Of a stretch of 64,000 nt of DNA, positions 15,030-22,852 are shown one piece after another. Source of the stretch: Wujia chipingensis. GTDB taxonomy: Bacteria; Bacillota; Clostridia; Lachnospirales; Lachnospiraceae. The translations under genes and the position numbers were made by a program. Where the stretch lies: contig NZ_CP060632.1 of NCBI RefSeq assembly GCF_014337155.1, positions 1,743,001-1,807,000 on the forward strand, given 5' to 3'. The stretch's first letter is position 1. Each line of letters begins with the position of its first letter. Below the pieces are notes generated by a model, which was not told where the DNA came from, ran no database searches, and worked only from the letters and a program-made list of their open reading frames with translations.

Positions 15030-16061
15030 TCATTTTGTAGGCAGCATAATGGAAAATTCCGAACCCTTGCCCGGCTCCGAAACCACTTTGACATAGCCGC
15101 CCTGCCGCATTACAATCTCGCGGGCCAGATACAGGCCAATGCCCACGCCCTGCTGTTCGTGTACTTCTTCCTCACGATAGAAGCGCCGGAAGATGGCAGC
15201 CTGATTGCTTTCGGAAATGCCCTTGCCGGTGTCGGTCACTTTGATCTCCACATACATTTCCCACAGCACCACCGACACAGCGATTTTCCCGCCTGCCGGG
15301 GTGTACTTCACCGCATTGTCCAGCAGGTTAAAGAGGGCTTCCGATGTCCACTTGCTGTCATGGGAAACGGTCAAATCCTCCGGGCAGTCCACGGACACGG
15401 CGATTTCCTTTTTCTCCGCCGCATACACGATCCCACTCATGGCCTGCGCCACAGTATCAAAAAGACGGCCCAGCTTCTTATCCAACTGGATCACGCCTGT
15501 TTCCAGTCGGGAGGTTTTCACAAGGGCCTGAAAGAGAAAGTCCAGCTTATCCGTCTGGCTGCGGATTCCCCGGATAAAGTCGGTGCGCTCCGCCTCGGTC
15601 ATGGGCTTTTCCAGCAGGGTGTCCGTCGCCATTTTCAGATTGCTTACCGGCGTTTTCACCTGATGGGAAATATCCGATACAAGGGTCTGTAACTCCTGCC
15701 GTTCCTCGTCCACCCGGCGGCGGTTCTCCTGCATGATCTGGTAAAGCCTTGCCAGCCGGTGTCCGATTCTGGCAAGCTGGGTTTCGCTGTCCTCTGGCCG
15801 CTGGGGCGCTTCATTCCCGGCGATCATGTGGTCTAAGGTCTGGCACAGGTCAGCGGTAAACTGCGACAGCCGCTTTCCAAACGCCTGCGTCAGTACAAAA
15901 ATCCCCACAAGGGCGCACAGCAGCAGCGTCCCGCCTGTCAGCAGCACCGCAATCTGTTTTGTCACAAGAAACAGGGCTATGGTGATCCCGGACATGGAGA
16001 GGACAAGCTCCATTGCCACCCGGCCAAACAGCCGCTTTACCGAGAGGTTTTGAAACTTCAT
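15030..16061 (-). CDS. two-component sensor histidine kinase of the ABC transporter module
   Basis: A 343-residue kinase. It has two membrane helices near the N-terminus (about 15-60) with almost no extracellular loop, a HAMP-like linker, the H-box SDISHQVKTPVSNL (about 135-148), N-box ALFNLLDNAVKYT, G1 VTDTGKGIS and G2 GVGIGLYLAREI. Kinases with such short sensor loops usually sense through a partner transporter, which fits the adjacent FtsX-type permease. The ATG at 16061 overlaps the response regulator stop (ATGA), so the two are translationally coupled. All catalytic boxes are intact. Confidence 0.92.
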   Translation of the reverse strand: MKFQNLSVKRLFGRVAMELVLSMSGITIALFLVTKQIAVLLTGGTLLLCALVGIFVLTQAFGKRLSQFTADLCQTLDHMIAGNEAPQRPEDSETQLARIGHRLARLYQIMQENRRRVDEERQELQTLVSDISHQVKTPVSNLKMATDTLLEKPMTEAERTDFIRGIRSQTDKLDFLFQALVKTSRLETGVIQLDKKLGRLFDTVAQAMSGIVYAAEKKEIAVSVDCPEDLTVSHDSKWTSEALFNLLDNAVKYTPAGGKIAVSVVLWEMYVEIKVTDTGKGISESNQAAIFRRFYREEEVHEQQGVGIGLYLAREIVMRQGGYVKVVSEPGKGSEFSIMLPTK

Positions 16062-16750
16062 TTTGCCTCGCCTCCCGTCCATTGATAGCCCATGCCGTAA
16101 ACAGTCTTGATGTAGGGTGCGCCGCCGTCAGATTCAATCTTGCTGCGAATCCGGCTGATGGAGGTTGTCAGGGTGTGTTCGTCTACAAACCTCTCGTCTA
16201 TATCCCACAGCTTTTCCAAAAGCTGCCCACGGGTCAGCACTTGCCGGGGATTTTTGCGGAACAGGTTCAGCATTTTATACTCCATCGGGGATAGGGTCAG
16301 GGGCTTGCCGTTTAGGGAAGCCGTCTGCTCCGAGAAGTCCAGAAACAGCCGCCCGTCGTCGTAAATGTCCTTGGCCGGTTTGTGGTGTTCCAGCATAGCG
16401 AACATGGCTTTGATTTTTCGCTGCAAGGCCCCGATCACAAAGGGCTTTGTGATGTAGTCCACCGCGCCCACCTCATAGCCCCGTATCTGGTCGCTCTCCT
16501 GATCGTTGGCGGTCAGGAATATTACGATGGTGTCCGGGTGCTGGGGCTTTATCAGCTTGCACAGCTCAAAACCGTTCCCATCTGGCAGGTTAATGTCCAA
16601 CAGCACTAAATCAAATTCCCGCTGGCGGATGGCTTCGGCTGCGGTTCTGGCATTTAGAGTAGAAGTCACGCCGTAGCCGTCTGCGGTCAGGTTATAGGCT
16701 AACATCTTATTCAAAAAACTGTCGTCCTCGACAATTAAAATCTGCTTCAT
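16058..16750 (-). CDS. OmpR-family response regulator of the ABC transporter module
   Basis: A 230-residue regulator. The receiver domain (1-115) has the acidic pair VEDD, phospho-acceptor LVLLDINLPDGNG, IFLTAND and ITKPF. The winged-helix DNA-binding domain (about 130-225) ends with the usual KTVYGMGYQW. The ATG at 16750 follows GCAAAGGAAGTGAGGAT. One regulatory box lies 43 bases upstream of its start and two lie before the ABC operon, consistent with autoregulation and control of the transporter. Confidence 0.93.
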   Translation of the reverse strand: MKQILIVEDDSFLNKMLAYNLTADGYGVTSTLNARTAAEAIRQREFDLVLLDINLPDGNGFELCKLIKPQHPDTIVIFLTANDQESDQIRGYEVGAVDYITKPFVIGALQRKIKAMFAMLEHHKPAKDIYDDGRLFLDFSEQTASLNGKPLTLSPMEYKMLNLFRKNPRQVLTRGQLLEKLWDIDERFVDEHTLTTSISRIRSKIESDGGAPYIKTVYGMGYQWTGGEAK

Positions 16751-16792
16751 ATCCTCACTTCCTTTGCTTTTTGCAGATAGTATAACAGGCAA

Positions 16793-16811
16793 ATGTCCGA
16801 GAATTGTTACA
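16793..16811 (-). promoter_or_regulatory. regulator box upstream of the response regulator
   Basis: ATGTCCGAG-AAT-TGTTACA, the same layout as the boxes before the ABC operon. A minus-strand -10 like TATACT lies about 11 bases closer to the gene and has no good -35, as in activator-dependent promoters. Confidence 0.55.
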
Positions 16812-16870
16812 AGGACAAATATATTTATCATATTACAGCTTTTTTATGTGTACTGCAATTTTATAAAAGA

Positions 16871-16902
16871 AAGGACAGCAGTATCATCAAATTGCTGTCC
16901 TT
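16871..16902. terminator. hairpin at the right end of the element
   Basis: AAGGACAGCA pairs with TGCTGTCCTT around a 12-base loop. The minus strand continues with TTTCTTTTAT. It would stop transcription entering the element from the split host gene. Confidence 0.6.
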
Positions 16903-16924
16903 GCGGTTTATTATAGCTGGTAGT

Positions 16925-16979
16925 GTATAAGCGTGGGTTCATCATATTTGGTGTGGTATCTTTAACTATGGGAAACTCC
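16925..16979. repeat. right element end: 15-bp motif, 20-bp inverted arm, core TCC
   Basis: GTATAAGCGTGGGTT (16925-16939) repeats the motif upstream of the recombinase. TATCTTTAACTATGGGAAAC (16957-16976) is the inverted arm matching the left end, followed by core TCC (16977-16979), which is also codon 41 of the split XRE gene. Confidence 0.78.
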
Positions 16980-17099
16980 GGTCTCCCATTTTGATACTGC
17001 CCGGTCACTGATTCCGAGCTGCTCAGCAAGGACTGCCTGAGTCATGCCCTGTTCCTTTCTGCAGGACGCTATGAATTTTCCAATTTTGATTTGATCCAT
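16962..17099 (-). pseudogene. XRE-family regulator, N-terminal 41 codons (gene split by the mobile element)
   Basis: ATG 17099, preceded by GAAAGGAGGTGCCCGAT, opens a helix-turn-helix domain: IGKFIASCRKEQGMTQ, AVLAEQLGISDRAVSK and WETG. At codon 41 (GGA, 16977-16979) the sequence enters the element; four extra codons (VSHS) precede a stop at 16962. The rest of the gene is at 2368-2868, where KSIPDSGIM continues the standard family sequence WETGKSIPD. A 45-residue truncated product could still be made. Confidence 0.85.
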
Positions 17100-17255
17100 A
17101 TCGGGCACCTCCTTTCATGACTCAAGCATATCCGGAATTCATGTAAATTCACACGAACCATCAGTTGATTTTTGCTTACTCTACCGCTGGTTGAGTCAAG
17201 AATAATGAACTCCATACTTCCGCTGTTGGCAGCGTGGCGCCATCAACTGTCATCT

Positions 17256-17477
17256 TTATGTAAATATGATGAGAACGATTCCAGCAACCAAAACCGCTAT
17301 ACCAATGACAAATTCCACCATTCCGACGCGTTTTGCATACTCTTCATTTTTTCTCCCTGCTTTGAAATCAGCTTCAAAACAATTGATGAGATTATACTTT
17401 TTCCGGAGGTATATAAAATACCCGAACAGAGTAAATGACAATCCCAACAGAACGGACACTATCTTCAATACCAGCAT
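17256..17477 (-). CDS. DUF3784 small membrane protein
   Basis: A 73-residue protein with two membrane helices (about 3-25 and 51-72) joined by a charged cytoplasmic loop containing NLINCFEADFKAGRKNEEYAKRVG, the DUF3784 signature (here quoted in part: FEADFKAGRKNEEYAKRVG). The function is unknown. The ATG follows TTGGAGGTAAATT. It lies upstream of, and on the same strand as, the split XRE regulator, so the two were probably co-transcribed before the insertion. Confidence 0.7.
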   Translation of the reverse strand: MLVLKIVSVLLGLSFTLFGYFIYLRKKYNLINCFEADFKAGRKNEEYAKRVGMVEFVIGIAVLVAGIVLIIFT

Positions 17478-17490
17478 AATTTACCTCCAA

Positions 17491-17539
17491 CATCTAACTC
17501 GGCAACTCAACTTATTGACATCTATCTCGGCAACTCAAC
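17491..17539. repeat. two 21-bp direct repeats upstream of the DUF3784 gene
   Basis: CATCTAACTCGGCAACTCAA plus C (17491-17511) and the same sequence with one change (CATCTATC...; 17519-17539) are 28 bases apart. They lie in the gap between the accessory region and the 3' end of rlmD. The rest of the gap (17540-17657) shows no gene. Confidence 0.6.
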
Positions 17540-17657
17540 ATTCACACCTTTTACCGGAGACGCCCTTGGATAAGTTACCGCAGAGCGATTATCCACTCGA
17601 CGCTCTCGAAGCTGCCGAAAGCCGGAAAGCGCCTGAAATCAAGGGCTTTCGAGCCTC

Positions 17658-19040
17658 TTATGTGTCTTTCTTTGACATCAATACAACCGTCTCAACATGC
17701 CCTCCTTGGCAAAATTGATCCACGACCGCAACCTTCTCGACCTGATACCCAAGCTCGCCCATGCGCTTCACGTCTCTGGCAAGCGTGGCTGGATCACAAC
17801 TCACGTAGACCATCCGCTTTGGCTGCATATCTGCGATTGTCTGTAATAATGTCTCATCGCAGCCCTTGCGTGGCGGATCGACGACGATCACATCCGCATA
17901 TACGCCGTGTTCCTTGTATTCGGCTGGAAGCACTTCTTCTGCCTTGCCAACGAAGAACTGCACATTTTCGATGCCATTGATCTGCGCATTTACCTTTGCA
18001 TCGGCGATTGCCTGTGGGACGATTTCCACGCCGTACACCTTCGCCGCCTTTTTGCTCAAGAACAGCGAAATAGTTCCGATACCGCAGTACAGATCCCAGA
18101 CTGTCTCCCCGCCTTGCAGATCTGCATATTCCAAGGCTTTGTCATACAGTTTCTTTGTCTGCACCGGGTTTACCTGATAGAACGACAATGGTGATATCTG
18201 ATATTTCACATCACCGATATAATCCGTGATATAATCCTGTCCCCATAAGGTCTTGCATGTATCTCCCAGAATCCGGTTCGTCTTATCCTGATTGATATTG
18301 ATGCTGATGCTCGTCATTCCATCGATCTGGCGCAACCGCTCTACCAGCACATCCGCATGTGGGAGCTTCGTGCCATTGATGATCAGGCACACCATGATCT
18401 CACCGGTTGTAAATCCTACCCTCGTCAGGATATGACGCATCAGACCAGTATGCGTCTCCTCATCATAAGTTGAAATATTATATTCCTGCAGGAAATCCCG
18501 CACACATTTAATAATTGTATCATTGCCTTCCGCCTGAATATCACAATGCGGCGTATCAATGATCGTATGCGTTCTTCCTGCATAAAATCCGGTTACGACC
18601 TTTCCTTCCTTGTCCCGTCCCACCGGGAACTGTGCTTTATTCCGGTAATTCCACGGATTCTCCATGCCGATGATCGGCTCCATCAGATCTTCCGGATGCT
18701 CGATTCCACCGATACGCGAAAGACAGTTCTTAACTTTGTTCCATTTGTAATCAAGCTGTTTTTCGTAGCTCACATGCTGCAAGGTACAGCCTCCGCATGG
18801 TCTTGCCACCGGGCATTTCGGTTCTACGCGATATGGTGACGGTTTAATTACTTCCACCAACCGCGCATACACATACTGCTTTTTGACCTTTGTGATTGCG
18901 GCACGGATCGTATCGCCCATCACAGCATCCTTCACGAATACTGCGATGCTTCTGCCGTCCTCGGTCGCTACATGTCCGATTCCTTCGCCGTCTGTTCCCA
19001 TATCCTCTATCACTAATTCTATGCTATCGTTTTTCTTCAC
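17658..19040 (-). CDS. rlmD: 23S rRNA (uracil-C5)-methyltransferase, RlmD/RlmCD type
   Basis: A 460-residue SAM-dependent methyltransferase that methylates uracil 1939 (and often 747) of 23S rRNA. It has an N-terminal TRAM domain (1-60), an iron-sulfur motif with C76, C82 and C85 (CPVARPCGGC) plus a later PHCD, the SAM site LYCGIGTISLF, and the catalytic YVSCDPATLARD with nucleophile C415. The ATG at 19040 lies after AGAGGAACGAAAGTG. The 3' end (CHVETVVLMS-like GGHVETVVLMSKKDT) is intact; this sequence is a known attachment site for integrative elements in other Firmicutes, and accessory DNA starts just beyond it here. Confidence 0.93.
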   Translation of the reverse strand: MKKNDSIELVIEDMGTDGEGIGHVATEDGRSIAVFVKDAVMGDTIRAAITKVKKQYVYARLVEVIKPSPYRVEPKCPVARPCGGCTLQHVSYEKQLDYKWNKVKNCLSRIGGIEHPEDLMEPIIGMENPWNYRNKAQFPVGRDKEGKVVTGFYAGRTHTIIDTPHCDIQAEGNDTIIKCVRDFLQEYNISTYDEETHTGLMRHILTRVGFTTGEIMVCLIINGTKLPHADVLVERLRQIDGMTSISININQDKTNRILGDTCKTLWGQDYITDYIGDVKYQISPLSFYQVNPVQTKKLYDKALEYADLQGGETVWDLYCGIGTISLFLSKKAAKVYGVEIVPQAIADAKVNAQINGIENVQFFVGKAEEVLPAEYKEHGVYADVIVVDPPRKGCDETLLQTIADMQPKRMVYVSCDPATLARDVKRMGELGYQVEKVAVVDQFCQGGHVETVVLMSKKDT

Positions 19041-19156
19041 TTTCGTTCCTCTTTTTTACCTAATTCATATTTATAAATTCAACTAATCATAGTATACTAT
19101 ATTTATAATTTGAAGAAAAGAAACAAATAATCAAACATCAAGATGTTCTGTAATTT

Positions 19157-19394
19157 GTGGATATATGGTTGTATTTCATTGCAGTAATATGGATATGTTT
19201 GGAACTTAGAAGTTCTTGATGTTCTGAGTATAATCAGCAATGTTTGAACACGATGTTCAAACAAGCCGCCACTGAGCCACGGATGGCGAATTGGCGGCGG
19301 TTGCGTACAATTACAACTATCTATATCAGAACATCTAGTACTTCTTAGTTTCAATACATCTCATATTACTGCAATGAAATACCAACATATCCAC
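19157..19394. repeat. 238-bp imperfect palindromic element
   Basis: The outer arms (GTGGATATATGGTTGTATTT and its near-inverse ending at 19394) both continue into TTTCATTGCAGTAATATG and remain pairable for about 85 bases. The middle contains a perfect dyad GTTTGAACA-CGA-TGTTCAAAC (19242-19262) and a GC-rich hairpin GCCGCCA/TGGCGGC (19265-19297). It fills the gap between rlmD and the YitT gene and contains no reading frame worth calling. It resembles a miniature inverted-repeat element or a large structured RNA. Confidence 0.7.
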
Positions 19395-19425
19395 CAATTC
19401 CACACACCGCAAAGGAGGGTTCACC

Positions 19426-20304
19426 ATGTTCCAGTCCATTGAATACAAACACCCGAAATTCTATCAGGTATTCCGGATCTTCATCGTTATCCTCGCGTCC
19501 ATCATCTTCGCATGGAACCTGTGCTGTTTCGCACGTCCTGCGGGATTATTTCCGGGCGGTTTCTCCGGATTATCTCTGCTTCTGCAGGAGATCTTCCAGA
19601 AATTCCTGCACATTCATGTTCCATACACACTGCTGAATGTCCTGTTAAATATCATCCCAGTCTACATCGGGTTCAAATTCATCGGACGGAAATTCACACT
19701 CTACTCGATTCTCACGATCATTCTGTCGAGTATTTTCGTCGACATACTGCCTGCCTATGTATTTACACAGGACGCCATGCTGAACAGTGTGTTCGGCGGT
19801 CTGATCAACGGATTCGCCATCAGTCTGTGTCTAAATGTCGGCACAACAACCGGCGGTACAGACTTCATCAGCATCTATCTGTCCCAGCGCAAAGGAATTG
19901 ATGCCTGGAACTATATATTATTTGGAAATGTCATGCTGCTGATTCTGGCCGGTTACCTCTTCGGCTGGTCGATTGCGCTTTATTCGATCATCTTCCAGTT
20001 CTGCAGCACACAGGCGATTCAGATTCTTTATAAACGATACAAAAAAGAAACATTATTTATCATCTCGGATTACTCCGAACAGATCTATAAAGCAATACGG
20101 GAAACAACCAACCACGACGCGACGTTGTTTCAGGGCATCGGCTGTTATGAAGAAAAAGAGAAAACTTTGATCTACTCTGTCATCAATACAGAAGCAAAAC
20201 GCCAGCTCATTCCTCTGATTCGTTCGATTGATTCACATGCGTTTATCAATATCGTCAAAACCGAAGAACTCGCTGGCAGATTTCATGATATACCAAATGA
20301 TTAG
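19426..20304 (+). CDS. YitT-family membrane protein (DUF161/DUF2179)
   Basis: A 292-residue protein with five to six membrane helices in the first 200 residues (including FPGGFSGLSLLLQ, GGLINGFAISLCLNVGTTTGGTDF) and a soluble DUF2179 domain at about 215-285 (LFIISDYSEQIYKAIRE, GIGCYEEKEK). The family is widespread in Firmicutes and its transport substrate is not established. The ATG follows AAAGGAGGGTTCACC. It converges on coaBC, with stop codons overlapping by four bases. Confidence 0.88.
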   Translation: MFQSIEYKHPKFYQVFRIFIVILASIIFAWNLCCFARPAGLFPGGFSGLSLLLQEIFQKFLHIHVPYTLLNVLLNIIPVYIGFKFIGRKFTLYSILTIILSSIFVDILPAYVFTQDAMLNSVFGGLINGFAISLCLNVGTTTGGTDFISIYLSQRKGIDAWNYILFGNVMLLILAGYLFGWSIALYSIIFQFCSTQAIQILYKRYKKETLFIISDYSEQIYKAIRETTNHDATLFQGIGCYEEKEKTLIYSVINTEAKRQLIPLIRSIDSHAFINIVKTEELAGRFHDIPND

Positions 20305-21494
20305 TTTATCTTTGCTATAATTTCATCCAATATCGCATTTGCGACATCTTCTTTGCTCATCAGAGGGAGTTCTTTTTCTCCCTCTTTTGTTATGAGTGTC
20401 ATAATATTCGTATCCACGCCGAATCCGGCACCCTCTACCTTCAGGTTGTTCGCAGCAACCATGTCAATATGCTTCTTCTCTAACTTCTTCTTCGAATTTT
20501 CTACCATATGCTCTGTCTCCATAGAAAATCCGCAGATAAACTGTCTGTCCTTCTTATGCTCGCCAAGATATGACAGGATATCCTTTGTTCTTGTGAGCGG
20601 AATAGCCATGCTGCCATCCTGCTTTTTGATCTTTTCATCGCTGACATTTTCCGGACGGTAATCGGCAACCGCCGCTGCCTTGATGATGATATCCATATCC
20701 GCGCTCCGGCTTGTCACTGCCTCATACATATCTTCCGCTGTAACAACCTTCACCATATCGACAAACAATGGATCCTCCAGATTCGTCGGTCCAGCCACAA
20801 GTGTAACCTTGGCGCCACGGAATGCCGCCATACGTGCCAATGCATACCCCATCTTGCCGGTCGAATGATTCGTGATATAACGGACCGGATCGATGGACTC
20901 CTGTGTGGCACCTGCTGTCACAAGCACCTTCTTACCTGCAAGGTCTTTGTCCATTGCGCAGGCACGGATAATATAATCCACAAGTACATGCTCCGGTGGA
21001 AGCTTTCCTTTGCCGATATCCCGGCATGCCAGATATCCTTCGTCCGCCTCGATGATTTCATATCCATAGGAGGCAAGCTTCTTCATGTTATCCTGCACGA
21101 TTGGATTCTCGTACATATGTACATTCATGGATGGGGCAAGCATAACCGGACAGGTTGCAGGAAGCACACAGGTCGTGAGCATATCATCCGCAATTCCATT
21201 CGCGATCTTGCCAACGACATCCGCACTTGCAGGTGCGATCAAGATTGCATCCGCCTGCGTACCGAGCGCGATATGCGGTACATGCAGTTCCATGCAACGG
21301 TCAAATGTATCTGTATAACAGTGGTTTCCTGTCAGTACTTCAAATGTCTCCGGTGTGATAAAATGTGTCGCATTCTCTGTCATCACAACATGGATGTCTG
21401 CATGCAGCTTGGAAAGCATGCTTGCAACATTCGCCATCTTGTAGGCTGCGATACCACCACTTACACCGAGCACGATCTTCTTTCCTGTAAGCAT
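20301..21494 (-). CDS. coaBC: bifunctional phosphopantothenoylcysteine decarboxylase / phosphopantothenate-cysteine ligase
   Basis: A 397-residue fusion enzyme making 4'-phosphopantetheine for coenzyme A. The N-terminal flavoprotein half (CoaC, 1-180) has GVSGGIAAYK, the catalytic region around NVHMYENPIVQDN, and LACRDIGKGKLPP. The C-terminal half (CoaB, 190-397) has VLVTAGATQESIDPVRYITN, ITNHSTGKMG and a late AANNLKVEGAGFG. The ATG at 21494 follows CTAGGAGGAACATT. It is last in the pantothenate operon, 26 bases after panD. Confidence 0.94.
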   Translation of the reverse strand: MLTGKKIVLGVSGGIAAYKMANVASMLSKLHADIHVVMTENATHFITPETFEVLTGNHCYTDTFDRCMELHVPHIALGTQADAILIAPASADVVGKIANGIADDMLTTCVLPATCPVMLAPSMNVHMYENPIVQDNMKKLASYGYEIIEADEGYLACRDIGKGKLPPEHVLVDYIIRACAMDKDLAGKKVLVTAGATQESIDPVRYITNHSTGKMGYALARMAAFRGAKVTLVAGPTNLEDPLFVDMVKVVTAEDMYEAVTSRSADMDIIIKAAAVADYRPENVSDEKIKKQDGSMAIPLTRTKDILSYLGEHKKDRQFICGFSMETEHMVENSKKKLEKKHIDMVAANNLKVEGAGFGVDTNIMTLITKEGEKELPLMSKEDVANAILDEIIAKIN

Positions 21495-21520
21495 AATGTT
21501 CCTCCTAGTTAAGAAATATT

Positions 21521-21910
21521 TCACATATCCTCTAGTCTACCATGTTTCTCGTAATTTGTCAGTCTCGAAATCTTATTCTCCTCATCCACAAATACAACCT
21601 TCGGCTTATGTGTCTGTACCTCTTCCGGCGTCATATCTGCATAACACATAATGATGATCTTATCTCCGACACACACCTGTCTTGCGGCAGCACCGTTTAA
21701 GCAGATCATGCCGCTCTCACGCTCACCGGCGATCACATACGTCTCGAAGCGGTTTCCATTTTCGATATCGACGATCTGCACCTTCTCATATTCGAAGATG
21801 CCAGCCGCCTCCATCAGTGCCTCATCGATCGTGATGCTGCCGACGTACTGCAGTTCCGCCTGCTTTACCGTTGCGCGATGTATTTTACTTTTCAGCATAT
21901 TGACTGTCAT
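21521..21910 (-). CDS. panD: aspartate 1-decarboxylase proenzyme
   Basis: A 129-residue pyruvoyl enzyme that makes beta-alanine. The self-cleavage site is G24-S25 in [11 protein letters not shown]; other family motifs are [36 protein letters not shown] and [10 protein letters not shown]. Length is normal. The ATG follows AAAGGAGATACATGT. It lies between panC and coaBC, so the beta-alanine arm is co-expressed with the rest of the pathway. Confidence 0.95.
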   Translation of the reverse strand: MTVNMLKSKIHRATVKQAELQYVGSITIDEALMEAAGIFEYEKVQIVDIENGNRFETYVIAGERESGMICLNGAAARQVCVGDKIIIMCYADMTPEEVQTHKPKVVFVDEENKISRLTNYEKHGRLEDM

Positions 21911-21937
21911 ACATGTATCTCCTTTTTTATCTAACTC

Positions 21938-22786
21938 TTAAACTGTATAGTGGAAATTATCAATAAGTCTTGCTTCGCCGCCGATATTGACTGCGATTGC
22001 ACACAGGATGTCACCCTTCAATGTGTCGATGCTCTGCATGGTCATACCATCTACGATCTCCACATAATCGATCGTTGCAAGCGGCATTGTGTTGATCAGG
22101 TCGGTCATAGCCTTCTTGATCTTCGCTGCGTCACGCTCGCCATCTTCTACCATCTTCTTACCAAGGAAGATGGCCTTGGACAGGATCACTGCCTGCTTTC
22201 TGGACTCCGGGGAAAGGTATGTATTTCTGGAGCTCTTTGCAAGTCCGTCTGCTTCTCGGATGATCGGGCATCCAACGATTTCGATATCCATGTTCAGATC
22301 GGTAACCATACGCTTGATTACAGCGAGCTGCTGTGCATCCTTCTCACCGAAATATGCCTTATCCGGCTGTACGATATTGAACAGCTTATTCACTACCGTA
22401 CATACACCACGAAAATGAACCGGGCGGGACAATCCACACAGTGCATTGGTAAGTCCGTTCATATCAACGAAAGAACAGAAACCATCCTTATACATTTCCT
22501 CCGGTTCCGGATGGAATATCAGACTTGCGCCGGCTGCCTCGCACAGCTTTGCATCTGCCTCTAAATCTCTTGGGTAGCTTGCCAGATCCTCAGTCGGTCC
22601 AAACTGCATTGGATTAACAAATACGCTGACTACAACCGCATCATTTTCTGCAACTGCCTTGTCGATCAGGCTCTTATGTCCCTCATGCAGATATCCCATT
22701 GTCGGCACCAGACCAACCTGCTTGCCCTCCTTTTTCCATGCTTTGACTCTATCCCGAACTTCCTTCACTGTTGTTACGATTTCCAT
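21938..22786 (-). CDS. panC: pantothenate synthetase
   Basis: A 282-residue enzyme that condenses pantoate and beta-alanine using ATP. Motifs include VPTMGYLHEGHKSLI (HIGH-like), VFVNPMQFGPTEDLASYPRD, FGEKDAQQLAVIKRMV and the KMSKS-like region SSRNTYLS. The ATG at 22786 is preceded by GAAAGGAAGAAATAAC. A 147-bp palindromic element separates it from panB upstream. Confidence 0.95.
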   Translation of the reverse strand: MEIVTTVKEVRDRVKAWKKEGKQVGLVPTMGYLHEGHKSLIDKAVAENDAVVVSVFVNPMQFGPTEDLASYPRDLEADAKLCEAAGASLIFHPEPEEMYKDGFCSFVDMNGLTNALCGLSRPVHFRGVCTVVNKLFNIVQPDKAYFGEKDAQQLAVIKRMVTDLNMDIEIVGCPIIREADGLAKSSRNTYLSPESRKQAVILSKAIFLGKKMVEDGERDAAKIKKAMTDLINTMPLATIDYVEIVDGMTMQSIDTLKGDILCAIAVNIGGEARLIDNFHYTV

Positions 22787-22852
22787 GTTATTTCTTCCTT
22801 TCAATATTCAAAGTTTTATTGTAAAGCAACGAAAACATAATAGGTGTATATG

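Larger units (their letters stand above)
2869..16979. mobile_element. 14.1 kb integrative mobilizable element (serine-recombinase type)
   Basis: The boundaries are fixed by the split XRE gene. Host coding sequence stops at TCC 2869-2871 and resumes at TCC 16977-16979, with one copy expected in the empty site. The element's ends are 20-bp inverted arms (2873-2892 and 16957-16976) matching at 18 of 20 positions. Contents are a large serine recombinase, TnpW, VirE helicase, CHC2 primase, MobA/MobL relaxase, DUF3847, an excisionase-like protein, DUF6076, and an ABC transporter with a two-component system. No conjugation ATPase or mating-channel genes are present, so transfer would need a helper. 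TnpW and the recombinase place it near the Tn4451/Tn5397 style of elements. Confidence 0.88.
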
